NCBI RefSeq assembly: GCF_001659705.1
Contig: NZ_CP015971.1
Span: 2,979,029-3,043,028 of the forward strand
Source of the DNA: Arachidicoccus sp. BS20
GTDB lineage: Bacteria; Bacteroidota; Bacteroidia; Chitinophagales; Chitinophagaceae
Reading direction: 5' to 3'
DNA length: 64,000 nt
Shown: positions 1 through 6,870 of the stretch, one piece after another
How the letters are laid out: every line of letters begins with the position of its first letter
Position numbering within the stretch: the stretch's first letter is position 1
Program-made: the position numbers and the translations under genes
Notes under the pieces: generated by a model
Seen by the model: the letters and a program-made list of their open reading frames with translations, nothing else
Told to the model about the DNA's origin: nothing
The model's database searches: none

Positions 1-1
1 T

Positions 2-259
2 TCTGTATTGAACGTAACCAAAAAAAGTTTGGCTGCGCTTTTTGAGATGCACGACAGCAATCTATACAAATACCTTACAGGGGAGCGAAAATTGAATACC
101 GATTTTGTTCTCAAACTAAGCGCCTTTTCACATATAGACCCGGAATATTGGCTTAGAATTGAAATTAAAAATGAACTGTTTGATATAAAAAAAGAAGAAA
201 AGAAATCTAAAAATTACAAGAAGTATGATTATAAAAATTTGTTGGAAACGGTGGAATAA
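2..259 (+). CDS. HigA-like XRE antitoxin / HTH regulator, C-terminal part
   Basis: The reading frame is already open at the window edge, so the true start lies upstream; the TTG at position 8 is only the first in-window start-like codon. The visible part has the second half of an XRE helix-turn-helix (LAALFEMHDSNLYKYLTGER) followed by LNTDFVLKLSAFSHIDPEYW, the pattern of HigA-type antitoxins in which the motif is followed by an alpha-helical 'PEYWL' element. The C-terminus is lysine-rich. Family knowledge suggests DNA binding and autoregulation with a HigB-like toxin, which would lie to the left, outside the window. The gene converges on the mobile-element operon on the opposite strand, with a hairpin terminator between them. 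The HTH call is firm; the antitoxin role is inference. Confidence 0.6.
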   Translation, partial: SVLNVTKKSLAALFEMHDSNLYKYLTGERKLNTDFVLKLSAFSHIDPEYWLRIEIKNELFDIKKEEKKSKNYKKYDYKNLLETVE

Positions 260-311
260 TGATTATATATAATACGCTTTTCAAAAAGTATATATCCCAT
301 CCCCATAAAAT

Positions 312-336
312 AAAACGCTCCAAATCGGAGCGTTTT
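312..336. terminator. Bidirectional intrinsic terminator
   Basis: A perfect 10-bp stem (AAAACGCTCC / GGAGCGTTTT) encloses a 5-nt loop, with A-runs on the left and T-runs on the right. It lies between the convergent genes ending at 259 (+) and 343 (-), so it can serve both. Confidence 0.85.
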
Positions 337-342
337 ATTATT

Positions 343-612
343 TTAAAACCCTTCTTCCAATAATTTTCTTATATCGTCTTTGTTGTAATAAAGCGCACCA
401 CCTATTTTTTTAGTTCGTATTTGTCGGGAAACACGGAGCGCGACCAATGTATTATAGCTACATCCCAATATCTTTCTGACCTGTGCAGTCTTATAGCCTG
501 TCAGTACATTTGTTTCCGCGGGTTTCTGTGCTTTCAAAATATCCCGCATATCATTTGCAATCTGCATCCGCAATTTTTGCAAATCCTCTTTTGTAACTAA
601 ATCCAGTTCCAT
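343..612 (-). CDS. Excisionase-type helix-turn-helix DNA-binding protein
   Basis: An 89-aa protein. The N-terminal third is a charged helix (KEDLQKLRMQIANDMRDIL). The C-terminal half (about residues 38-89) reads as a MerR/excisionase-type winged helix: TAQVRKILGCSYNTLVALRV, then a wing with KKIGGALYYNKDDIRKLL. Small proteins of this layout are standard in Bacteroidetes conjugative and mobilizable transposons, where they act in excision or regulation. It is the last gene of a leftward series that begins with traM. ATG start at 612. The DNA-binding fold is well supported; the exact role (excision or transcription) is not shown. Confidence 0.75.
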   Translation of the reverse strand: MELDLVTKEDLQKLRMQIANDMRDILKAQKPAETNVLTGYKTAQVRKILGCSYNTLVALRVSRQIRTKKIGGALYYNKDDIRKLLEEGF

Positions 613-642
613 AACGCCACAATTATAAGTACAAAATAAAAA

Positions 643-927
643 TTATTTCATTTTCAAAATCTCAATTCTGCCTACGCGCTTATGCTTATAAAACGGTACA
701 TAACGGATATATCCGAAACGCTGCAAGTCGGACAAATAACGGTAATAAGCCGCCTTACCGCCGATATGCGCAACGCTTCGGAGTTTTCTACCCGTTACCT
801 CAATGGAATAATCTTTCGATTGTTCTTCATTAAGTTTTAAAATCGCTGCCATTAAACTGATATGTGCGGGACCTGTACGCAGGTCTTCCTGCACTTTATT
901 TAATAAGACAAAAGGCATTGTTTCCAT
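643..927 (-). CDS. Small winged-helix-like protein of mobile elements
   Basis: A 94-aa basic protein. No named domain can be assigned with certainty, but the order of helices ending in AAYYRYLSDLQRFGYIRYVP followed by a basic hairpin (FYKHKRVGRIEIL) resembles the winged-helix modules of replication or transcription regulators in Bacteroidetes transposons. It starts 1 bp after the stop of the upstream 286-aa gene, so translational coupling is likely. ATG at 927; an in-frame ATG two codons later is an alternative. Function unknown. Confidence 0.6.
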   Translation of the reverse strand: METMPFVLLNKVQEDLRTGPAHISLMAAILKLNEEQSKDYSIEVTGRKLRSVAHIGGKAAYYRYLSDLQRFGYIRYVPFYKHKRVGRIEILKMK

Positions 928-928
928 T

Positions 929-1789
929 TCAACTGATTTTTTGCCGATGCTTATGTTCTTTTGTTATATTCTGCTTTTGCTCCTGTTTCTGCTCTTGCTT
1001 CTGTGTTTGCTTTTGCTCTTGCACCAGCTTTTCGACCTGCAATAATTTTTCGCCAAAATCTTTGGCAATTAAATTCCGTTCAATTAACTTTTCTGTAGGT
1101 ATCTGCTTTCTGTCTGCGCCATACACATTTATTGAACCGGTTTCGAGATTCGGCGAAACATACAGTTTTTCCGCTTGCCCGTCTTTCGGCGTAAACGTGG
1201 TTAGTTGCAAGTTGCCGCGATAGAGTGATTCCATTAAAGAAACCGTATATTGAGGATTGGTTAAATCCTTAATCGAGTATTCTTTTAATGTTTGCTCTAA
1301 GTGAAAATCAGGCTTCTTCAGGAAAATAGTTTCATGATTGCCGTTAGCGAGCTTGTTCTGTAAATTCAGTTTTATCCAATCCTCGTAAGGAGCGCCGTCC
1401 TTACTCACAAACTGCTTAAACACCGGACGCTCCGACAACAAGTTATATCCCTCTTTCAACGTGTACTTGTTTTGACGATAAGCAGCATTGCCGTCCTCGT
1501 CATATATTTTCTTTGATGCGCCGATATAAAAGGTTTGGCTAACCTTGTTGTCCTGTCCTGCCTGCTGAACGGTTAAGTCAAATTTTTTGATTTCGTAAGC
1601 ATCCAATGCAGGAAATTTCTGCAAATGAATGACGGCATCCACTTTACCGTCGTCATAGGCTTTACTGTAAGTATGCTCGATTTTCGCCAAGCCTTGCGCC
1701 ATTTTGTTTTTCAAATCTTCATTGTACGCTTCTTCCATACCGATACGGCGGAACTGCGTTACGTGAGATTTATCTACTTCGTTTTCCAT
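929..1789 (-). CDS. DUF3945-like mobile-element protein with Gln/Lys-rich tail
   Basis: A 286-aa cytoplasmic protein. The middle (about residues 110-240) has the pattern GYNLLSERPVFKQF, then a W-containing strand (DWIKLNLQNK), a loop, SIKDLTNPQYTVSLMESLYR and GNLQLTTF. This matches my memory of the DUF3945 module found in Bacteroidetes conjugative transposon proteins, often attached to topoisomerases or relaxase-region genes. The last 35 residues are a Gln/Lys/Glu repeat (QEQKQ type) followed by a basic end, probably disordered. It lies between the MT-A70 gene and the 94-aa gene in a leftward operon. The molecular role is not known, and the family name rests on recall rather than a search. 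Confidence 0.6.
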   Translation of the reverse strand: MENEVDKSHVTQFRRIGMEEAYNEDLKNKMAQGLAKIEHTYSKAYDDGKVDAVIHLQKFPALDAYEIKKFDLTVQQAGQDNKVSQTFYIGASKKIYDEDGNAAYRQNKYTLKEGYNLLSERPVFKQFVSKDGAPYEDWIKLNLQNKLANGNHETIFLKKPDFHLEQTLKEYSIKDLTNPQYTVSLMESLYRGNLQLTTFTPKDGQAEKLYVSPNLETGSINVYGADRKQIPTEKLIERNLIAKDFGEKLLQVEKLVQEQKQTQKQEQKQEQKQNITKEHKHRQKIS

Positions 1790-1847
1790 TGTTTTAAATT
1801 TTTTAAATTAAAAAAATCAATACCACTTGTATTATCTAACCACGCTG

Positions 1848-2429
1848 TCAAATCTCAATCGAATGATTGGCTTCATCGCCAAATACATCCCAACCTTTAT
1901 ATTCTTCATCAGGAAAGAAACCCAGCCTGCTCCGTGCAAATAATTCCACTCTCGGCAGGTCGCCGTATAGCTGTACAATCCTTTCTCTTATTTCATGGGG
2001 CTTTTGCGAATGCTGCCCGATTTTAGAAATCAATACCTGCTCTACTTTATTCGATTGCCGCTTCAAAGGTTTACCTCTGATAAACAGTAAAACAATTTCT
2101 GCATTGGCTCTTGTGTAATAACCCATTCCTATGAATGGTTTATAATTATGCTTATATAGCTTGACCCATGTAAACGCTACCGTACGAAAATTAAAACCCC
2201 AAGCCCTGCCTAAGTCTAATGCATCGGGAAGTAAGGGAAAGGTCGCCCACATAAACAACACGGCATCTTTCGCCATAATGGAAGGAATATCCATTTGTTT
2301 CAAATCTTCCAAAGACTGAACCCTGTAATGGCTTTCTGCTGTCCTGTTTGGAAAGCCGTCTGCAAAGAATTTAAACTTCCAGGGCGGGTCTGCATAAATA
2401 ATATTGTATAACTTTTTCTTCTGTTTCAT
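1848..2429 (-). CDS. MT-A70 family adenine N6-methyltransferase
   Basis: A 193-aa protein with the catalytic DPPW motif at residues 14-17 (YADPPWKF) of MT-A70-type N6-adenine methyltransferases. Other family features are visible: a hydrophobic strand with WATFPLLPDAL, the GMGYYTRANAEIVLLFIRGK segment, and SQKPHEIRERIVQLYGDLPR, followed by ELFARSRLGF and the terminal GWDVFGDE. Length and order match phage- and transposon-borne MT-A70 proteins that methylate adenine in DNA using S-adenosylmethionine. It sits directly downstream of traN in the same direction. It may protect the element from host restriction; no cognate nuclease is next to it. The methyltransferase call is firm; target and role are inferred. 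Confidence 0.92.
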   Translation of the reverse strand: MKQKKKLYNIIYADPPWKFKFFADGFPNRTAESHYRVQSLEDLKQMDIPSIMAKDAVLFMWATFPLLPDALDLGRAWGFNFRTVAFTWVKLYKHNYKPFIGMGYYTRANAEIVLLFIRGKPLKRQSNKVEQVLISKIGQHSQKPHEIRERIVQLYGDLPRVELFARSRLGFFPDEEYKGWDVFGDEANHSIEI

Positions 2430-2495
2430 CTCCGCGACAATATTTTTGATGATATGCTTTTGTTTTTAGCCAAGCATTTTGTAGTGCTTGCTTTA

Positions 2496-3332
2496 CTATA
2501 TCTTCAGCAATCTTGCCCGCAACAGCTTTCTTGCTTTGATAAGCAAGATTAAATTTCTGCCACCTGCCTTTTCGCTGATTTGTATTTTCAATCGTTTGGC
2601 ATTCGATAAAGTGAAAGGCTCAAATACTAAAACTATTTCTTTAGTTGCATTGCCTTTGATTATTTCAGCCTGTTTTGTATAAACAGGCTGCAACAAAATT
2701 TCCTGCCTTGCCGTCCGCTTGGCTTGTCCCTTATCTATGATTGAGAATGAAAGATTGTTGATGTCAAAATCTACTTGTGAGCGATTACTTATTTGAAGTT
2801 TAAACCACATCAAATTATCTTTCAGATAAATGCCCGAAAGCCGCAGTTTCATTTGTTCATCAACAATATGCTTGTGTAAAAAAGGCTTGGCTTGTAATAT
2901 CTCTGCGGCATCATTGCCCAACACTTTTGCATTGTAATCATCAGGCAGTGCCATATTCTTGACGCTGTCTGTAAAAGAGAGATTTAATAATTTCGGGTCG
3001 CTGTTATAATCAGAGAGAAAAGAATAAAATTTTCCATCCGAAGTAATAACCGTTACATTGGTTTGTTTGAAGTCCGCAACATTTGCTTTTAACTGCAACA
3101 CATTCCCGAAACCTTGCGCCACTTGCGCAATCACATCCGCACTACCTCTGTCCACACTTTTGACGGCATAAGGGAAAATGACATTGGTTGTTTTGTTATC
3201 GCTTAGTTCGAGATGATACAACCCGATAGTTGTAACTGTTTTGTTTTCCTGTAAACCCTGCGCATATACTGTTGTTTCATAAATCATCATAAATGAAATC
3301 ATCATCACAAAAACCTTCACTACACTTTTCAT
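2496..3332 (-). CDS. traN: Conjugative transposon protein TraN
   Basis: A 278-aa periplasmic protein of the Bacteroidetes conjugation (type IV secretion) apparatus. It begins with a signal peptide (KVFVMMISFMMIYETTVYAQ), followed by the typical TraN start of a strand-rich domain: ATKEIVLVF-like strands, NVIFPYAVKSVDRGSADVIA, and VLQLKANV...TNVTVITSDGKFYSF. Family members are VirB9-like. I chose the ATG at 3332 over a TTG three codons upstream because it gives a clean signal peptide. It follows traM by 46 bp on the same strand. The rest of the tra operon (traA-traL) is absent from the window, so conjugation cannot be encoded here alone. Confidence 0.88.
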   Translation of the reverse strand: MKSVVKVFVMMISFMMIYETTVYAQGLQENKTVTTIGLYHLELSDNKTTNVIFPYAVKSVDRGSADVIAQVAQGFGNVLQLKANVADFKQTNVTVITSDGKFYSFLSDYNSDPKLLNLSFTDSVKNMALPDDYNAKVLGNDAAEILQAKPFLHKHIVDEQMKLRLSGIYLKDNLMWFKLQISNRSQVDFDINNLSFSIIDKGQAKRTARQEILLQPVYTKQAEIIKGNATKEIVLVFEPFTLSNAKRLKIQISEKAGGRNLILLIKARKLLRARLLKI

Positions 3333-3378
3333 TTCTATCAATTTTATATTTGAAAAAATATTTACTGTTTAATATTTA

Positions 3379-4596
3379 CTATTTATCCTTATCGTTCATG
3401 TCTTTCAGCATCACTCTGTAACCCGCTCTGACCGTAACTTTCACGAGTTTTATTTTTTTGCCGATGAGTGTTTTCGCAGCCTGTATCCCCGCGCTTGCCG
3501 CCTGCGCACCAAGCGAGGCGTCATACGTTCCGAGGTTCATAGTTTCAATCCCCTGGTCTGCGGACTGCTTCGCAACATCACGAGTGATAGCACCGGGTAT
3601 GTATAAACCTTGCTGCCCGTCCATATCGTAAACACTCAATGCAACAGGTAATATTTGTCCGTTGTAACCAATGGAACTAATCTCAATAGTTAAACGTTCG
3701 CCTTTCAAGTTGGCTGTACCATAGAGCAATTGATTTTTCGGAATGAGCGTGCCGCGTATGTATACATCATTGAGTAATCTTAATTTGACGATTGCACCAT
3801 TGACTAAAACTTGTTCTTCGGGAATTTCCGCAGCAATAGTATTGGTAACTGTGTTACTACTTGCGTCATCATTTAATCCGTAAAAACGATTATTGGTTGA
3901 TACAGTCAATTGTTTGTTTGTTGTGTCCTGAACGTTTTGCTGACCTGTGTTCTGTAAAAGAGAAATAGCCGCTTTGTTTTCTTTGGTCAGCACGGGAAAA
4001 ACCTGTTTTTTATTTTGTTCCGATTGCTGTTGTAATTGTTGCTGCACTCTTTCGGGATGCTGAATATCTAATACCTTGTTGAGCATACCATCTAATTTTT
4101 CCAATTCGGGGTCGCTCTGTTCTGTGTCAGAAACATTGCTTGTCTTTGATGATGAATTAGACCATGCTTGCAGTTCCTGCATTCTTTCTAACGCCGCTTG
4201 TTTTTGTGCAGGTGGCGGGTCGGGTATTTCGTTATCGTAAGAAGAATTTTCGGGGCTAACTTTTGCAGGCTCATGTAATTTTTTATTCAACGCCGCAATT
4301 TTATCTTCAATCAATTTTTCTTTCGGGTCGGTGTTTACCGCCACGCCTGAAACGGCGCTGCTGTCATTGCCATAGCTGTTGATGAATGAGCGCAGTTTTG
4401 CAGAATCCTTATCCGCCTGCGCATAATACTGCATCTTATTCCAATTACTGTCCTTTGCTTGTGTTGCAACAGGCAGATGCACATTAAATCCTGTCTGCTT
4501 ATTATTTTTAATAGTCTTTGCATCCGCCTTGCCGACAATGCCAACAGACCACAAAAAGAATGTCAAAAACGGAACGATAATCACAGGAAGAACCAA
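3379..4596 (-). CDS. traM: Conjugative transposon protein TraM, 5'-truncated
   Basis: A VirB10-like component of the Bacteroidetes mating apparatus. It shows the N-terminal membrane helix (VLPVIIVPFLTFFLW), a long Gln/Asn-rich linker (about residues 60-240) and the conserved C-terminal beta domain (LNDVYIRGTLIPKNQLLYG, ISSIGYNGQILPVALSVYDM, GLYIPGAI). The given start is a TTG. The frame stays open upstream to 4644 and encodes EIHELNVQLKRQRRFLL, which is the usual cytoplasmic basic lead-in to the TraM helix, but a stop at 4645-4647 comes before any ATG. The original start was therefore lost at the junction with the duplicated segment. Expression would need a non-ATG codon (TTG, or ATT at 4641), so function is doubtful. 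TraN follows downstream. Confidence 0.8.
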   Translation of the reverse strand: MVLPVIIVPFLTFFLWSVGIVGKADAKTIKNNKQTGFNVHLPVATQAKDSNWNKMQYYAQADKDSAKLRSFINSYGNDSSAVSGVAVNTDPKEKLIEDKIAALNKKLHEPAKVSPENSSYDNEIPDPPPAQKQAALERMQELQAWSNSSSKTSNVSDTEQSDPELEKLDGMLNKVLDIQHPERVQQQLQQQSEQNKKQVFPVLTKENKAAISLLQNTGQQNVQDTTNKQLTVSTNNRFYGLNDDASSNTVTNTIAAEIPEEQVLVNGAIVKLRLLNDVYIRGTLIPKNQLLYGTANLKGERLTIEISSIGYNGQILPVALSVYDMDGQQGLYIPGAITRDVAKQSADQGIETMNLGTYDASLGAQAASAGIQAAKTLIGKKIKLVKVTVRAGYRVMLKDMNDKDK

Positions 4597-4644
4597 TAAA
4601 AATCTTCTCTGCCGTTTTAGCTGTACATTTAGTTCATGAATCTC

Positions 4645-4754
4645 TTAAAAAAACAATAAGTAAAACGGATCTGTCAAAATGCGAACGTCGGCTCCGGTGT
4701 CGGTCTTACGGCAAAATTTTCTCTTTGGTTAACTTCATTAATCAGGCATACATC
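4645..4754. other. Junction between truncated traM and the duplicated RiPP segment
   Basis: About 110 bp without a gene. It joins the broken 5' end of traM to the left copy of the 379-bp repeat. On the minus strand it ends a short frame with ...PTPEPTFAF before a stop. The corresponding stretch left of the right-hand copy (16,020-16,097) likewise ends in ...LPTTAF before a stop. The resemblance is faint and may be chance. No insertion-sequence end was recognised. Confidence 0.35.
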
Positions 4755-5133
4755 TTAGTCGGCAACAGCACTTTGACTTCCTTTAACAGAATTGACATAA
4801 CAATTACAAGCAAATTTTATTCATCTACTTGCTTGGATAATTTTAAAGATGAACTAAACCCTGTTAACGTAAGCGTTAATATAGTTGGGTCGGTGTCAGG
4901 TCCCCCATTGCCGGTATTTTTTGATAAGTTATCAGCGTCATTTACCTTAAATCTGTTTGAGTTATCAAACATAAATACACTTTTTACGTTCAGGTTAAAT
5001 TGTAACTTGTCCATTTGTCTATATTTTCATGTAAATTTGAAATAAAATGAAAATGATAATTTAAAAATTACGCGAAACGATGGATAGGGGTGCTGTAAAT
5101 ACTTTTAGAAAGGCTAAAATCGTTTTTGGGAAT
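4755..5133. repeat. 379-bp direct repeat, left copy (precursor gene + start of kinase gene)
   Basis: Nearly identical in the same orientation to 16098-16476, at a constant offset of 11,343 bp. I found two differences: T at 4925 versus C at 16268, and G at 5128 versus T at 16471. Homology ends abruptly after position 5133. The repeat contains the complete precursor peptide gene, the divergent promoter region and the first 16 or so codons of the histidine kinase. The two copies flank the fragments, the 128-aa gene and the Rhs island. Confidence 0.93.
4817..5014 (-). CDS. Cys-free LanB-type RiPP precursor peptide, second copy
   Basis: Encodes a 65-aa peptide identical in sequence to the one at 16160-16357. 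The single base difference in the reading frame is synonymous (a Leu codon, TTA here and TTG there). It has the FNLN leader motif at residues 6-9, a GG at 37-38 and a 27-residue Ser/Thr-rich C-terminal part without cysteine. Its upstream region is preserved inside the repeat, so it could still be transcribed, and the LanB at 18263-21274 could modify it in trans. It is no longer beside an intact kinase gene: the divergent kinase ORF is cut off at the repeat boundary. Confidence 0.65.
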   Translation of the reverse strand: MDKLQFNLNVKSVFMFDNSNRFKVNDADNLSKNTGNGGPDTDPTILTLTLTGFSSSLKLSKQVDE

Positions 5134-5181
5134 ATCACTTGGTTACGAAGTTTGTATGTTTGTTCCTTACTCCGAATTTAA
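5080..5181 (+). pseudogene. Truncated 5' end of the LytS-type histidine kinase gene
   Basis: Starts with the same ATG and first 16 codons (MDRGAVNTFRKAKIVF) as the intact kinase at 16423. It leaves the homologous sequence at 5128-5133 and stops after 33 codons at 5179-5181. It retains none of the membrane or catalytic domains and is a by-product of the segment duplication. Confidence 0.8.
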
Positions 5182-5269
5182 ACGAATTGATAAAACAGAA
5201 TCAGACATCAAACCATTATCAGAACTTATAAATGACATTGCAGATAGTTACAAAACGCTGCTTGATTAA
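5138..5269 (+). pseudogene. C-terminal fragment of an unidentified protein
   Basis: Immediately right of the repeat an open frame without a start codon encodes LGYEVCMFVPYSEFKRIDKT followed by 23 more residues, ending in SYKTLLD and a TAA at 5267-5269. The composition is that of a real soluble protein with an amphipathic C-terminal helix. It appears to be the 3' tail of a gene whose front was removed when the repeat was joined here. I do not recognise the family. Confidence 0.45.
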
Positions 5270-5276
5270 CAAGAAA

Positions 5277-5396
5277 TGCCAGCCACTAACAAGGATAATT
5301 GCTGCACAATATTCTCCTGACGAAGAAATCGGGCGTAATCAGATACTTTTAAGTTGGTTGATTTTTCAACTCAACAAAATGGATTTGAAAATTTAA
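5277..5396 (+). pseudogene. Second short gene remnant
   Basis: A start-less open frame of 39 codons (CQPLTRIIAAQYSPDEEIGR, then NQILLSWLIFQLNKMDLKI) ends at a TAA at 5394-5396, 7 bp after the preceding remnant. It has protein-like composition but no start, and I cannot assign a family. It may come from the same lost gene region as 5138-5269. It could also be a chance open frame, hence the low confidence. Confidence 0.3.
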
Positions 5397-5495
5397 AAAC
5401 GAAGTTGGGCATGACGTTCAATCATGGAATGTCTCCTACGATCTTTCCCACACAAGCTTCAAGCCTAGAATCGTTATTTTAGCTAAATAGCCCAT

Positions 5496-5657
5496 ATGGT
5501 TAATTTGAATGACTTTGAAAAAGAATATGAATGCTTGTATAAAACTGAGCATTATGCTGTTCATGATGACGGAGGCGTTTTTCGCAAGCCTTATGATAGC
5601 AAGCGACCACGACCAACCGACAACAAATGGGCTTATGGTATCAGCGCTACTGAGTGA
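5496..5657 (+). pseudogene. N-terminal fragment resembling a Bacteroidetes HNH endonuclease
   Basis: A 53-codon frame from an ATG: NLNDFEKEYECLYKTEHYAV, then a segment with DDGGVFRKPYDSKRPRPTDNKW and AYG before a TGA. I recall a family of element-borne HNH endonucleases in Bacteroidetes that begin in the same way (a phrase like 'YKGEYYSVRDNGAV...HPREGKR.R..DN.W.FG') and continue with a histidine-containing nuclease half. Here the frame stops where that half should begin, so only the N-terminal part remains. Family assignment is from memory. Confidence 0.45.
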
Positions 5658-5783
5658 AGATGAAGAAATCAGACTTTTTGGGAAATAGGGTATTTGTAAT
5701 TATTCTTGAAGTGTTAAAAGAACACAATAAATATGCTTAAAGAATCTTTTAGTATTTTCGTTCTTCATTAAAATCCATATCAA

Positions 5784-6170
5784 ATGGCAAAAGCAAAAAA
5801 ATCAGCTCCGGCGAAATTAACTCCTGAACGATTACAGGAATTGAAAGATGCGATTATTTCGGGCGAACAAACCAAGTCCATACACGAAAGGCTTGGCGTG
5901 TCAATTGCAAATATCGGTTACCACAAAGGGGAACTAAAAAAGAAGGGACTGTTGGGTACAGCTCCGTCAATAGTTGAATCTAAACCATCAAAAGGCGCAA
6001 ATAAGAAAGTTGTAACCGTCAAGAAAAAGGCTAAGGCAGCGCCTGCTATTTCTCCAAAAGAAACAGCTACACCTAAATCCTTTAAATTGATTGTAAATGG
6101 TGTGAGTGTTCATATTGAAGGGGCGGGTTCAGTTTCTGTTGGCGAAGATTATATCAAGGTCGATTTTTAA
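5784..6170 (+). CDS. Basic HTH-like protein with Lys/Ala linker, unknown function
   Basis: A 128-aa protein that looks intact. Residues 12-55 (LTPERLQELKDAIISGEQTK, then SIHERLGVSIANIGYHKGEL) resemble a resolvase- or Hin-type helix-turn-helix. A basic Lys/Ala/Pro linker follows (residues 70-97), then a compact beta-hairpin end (SFKLIVNGVSVHIEGAGSVS). The ends are lysine-rich, consistent with nucleic-acid binding. It lies alone on the plus strand between gene fragments and the leftward Rhs island. No partner gene is coupled to it. A hairpin terminator follows at 6201. I do not recognise a named family. Confidence 0.65.
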   Translation: MAKAKKSAPAKLTPERLQELKDAIISGEQTKSIHERLGVSIANIGYHKGELKKKGLLGTAPSIVESKPSKGANKKVVTVKKKAKAAPAISPKETATPKSFKLIVNGVSVHIEGAGSVSVGEDYIKVDF

Positions 6171-6200
6171 TTTTCTCCATAGGTAATTTAATTTTCTCTT

Positions 6201-6226
6201 GCCTCTGATTTCTGTCGGAGGCTTTT
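6201..6226 (+). terminator. Intrinsic terminator after the 128-aa gene
   Basis: GCCTC / GAGGC stem with a 12-nt loop, followed by five T's, 31 bp after the stop codon of the 128-aa gene. Confidence 0.6.
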
Positions 6227-6400
6227 TGTATCATCACACCAAGGTTCTTTTATAATGTTACCACTTCAGAAAAGCATTAGCCGCCTCTATTCAAAAATTC
6301 TTTTCAATAAGAAGAAATGACATGACGGCAAATAAATTGTGTTGAATATTAAAAGCCCGGACTTGCTCTTGATAGTGGGCATTTTGTTGAGAAGAGATTG

Positions 6401-6859
6401 TTACTTCTTCAATATCTTCAAAGTAATTTTTTGGTCTTGTTGCTGAATGTACAAAAGATAAATACCGCTCGGCTGCTTGGATAAATCATAGGTTAGCAAC
6501 GAGCCGTTTTCGACACTTTTAATTACTGTTCTGCCGGAAACATCAACAATGGTTACATTGGCATTTTGCAGCGGTTTTACCAGTCTTACGGTAAATCTGC
6601 CTGTTGTCGGGTTCGGGTAGAGTACATCTACTTTTAGTACATTGGAGCTTACTTTAGCTACAGCAATTTTTTGGCTGTCCACAACGTTTGCGGTTGTGGA
6701 AGTATTATTGACTATATATTCAACTTTTGTACGGTTTCCAGCGGCATCGTAGGTATAAACAATACCTGCTGTGCCGGATGGTAATGACTGTGAGAAAGCT
6801 TTCTGCGGAAATGCTATTACAATTAGCGCAAAAAGCGTGAGTATAAATTGTTTTTTCAT
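6401..6859 (-). CDS. Small secreted protein with YD-repeat motif and T9SS type A sorting domain
   Basis: A 152-aa protein. Residues 1-24 are a signal peptide ending in KAFSQ. Residues 33-45 hold a single Rhs-type motif (YTYDAAGNRTKVEY). Residues 77-152 form a canonical T9SS C-terminal signal domain: VLYPNPTTGRFTVRLVKP, then VTIVDVSGRTV, LSKQPSGIYLLYI and a KILKK end. Such domains direct export across the outer membrane and, in many species, attachment to the surface. It starts 11 bp after the 355-aa gene and is the last gene of the Rhs island. The Rhs protein itself has no T9SS domain, so this small protein may be a surface-attached partner; that is inference. Confidence 0.85.
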   Translation of the reverse strand: MKKQFILTLFALIVIAFPQKAFSQSLPSGTAGIVYTYDAAGNRTKVEYIVNNTSTTANVVDSQKIAVAKVSSNVLKVDVLYPNPTTGRFTVRLVKPLQNANVTIVDVSGRTVIKSVENGSLLTYDLSKQPSGIYLLYIQQQDQKITLKILKK

Positions 6860-6870
6860 TTAATTGTAAT

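Noticed and set aside
864-1223. 119-aa Cys/Ser/Phe-rich plus-strand frame
   Set aside because: It is the antisense of the Gln/Lys repeat tail of the 286-aa protein, which explains its CSCFCSCFC pattern.
4742-4798. 18-aa minus-strand frame (MSILLKEVKVLLPT...) after the precursor gene
   Set aside because: Too short, its C-terminus differs between the two repeat copies, and there is no independent evidence of translation.
4725-5045. Plus-strand 106-aa frame across the left repeat copy (and a 90-aa one at 16116-16388)
   Set aside because: It overlaps the precursor peptide gene on the opposite strand and lacks any recognisable feature. The peptide has a LanB leader motif and fitting neighbours.
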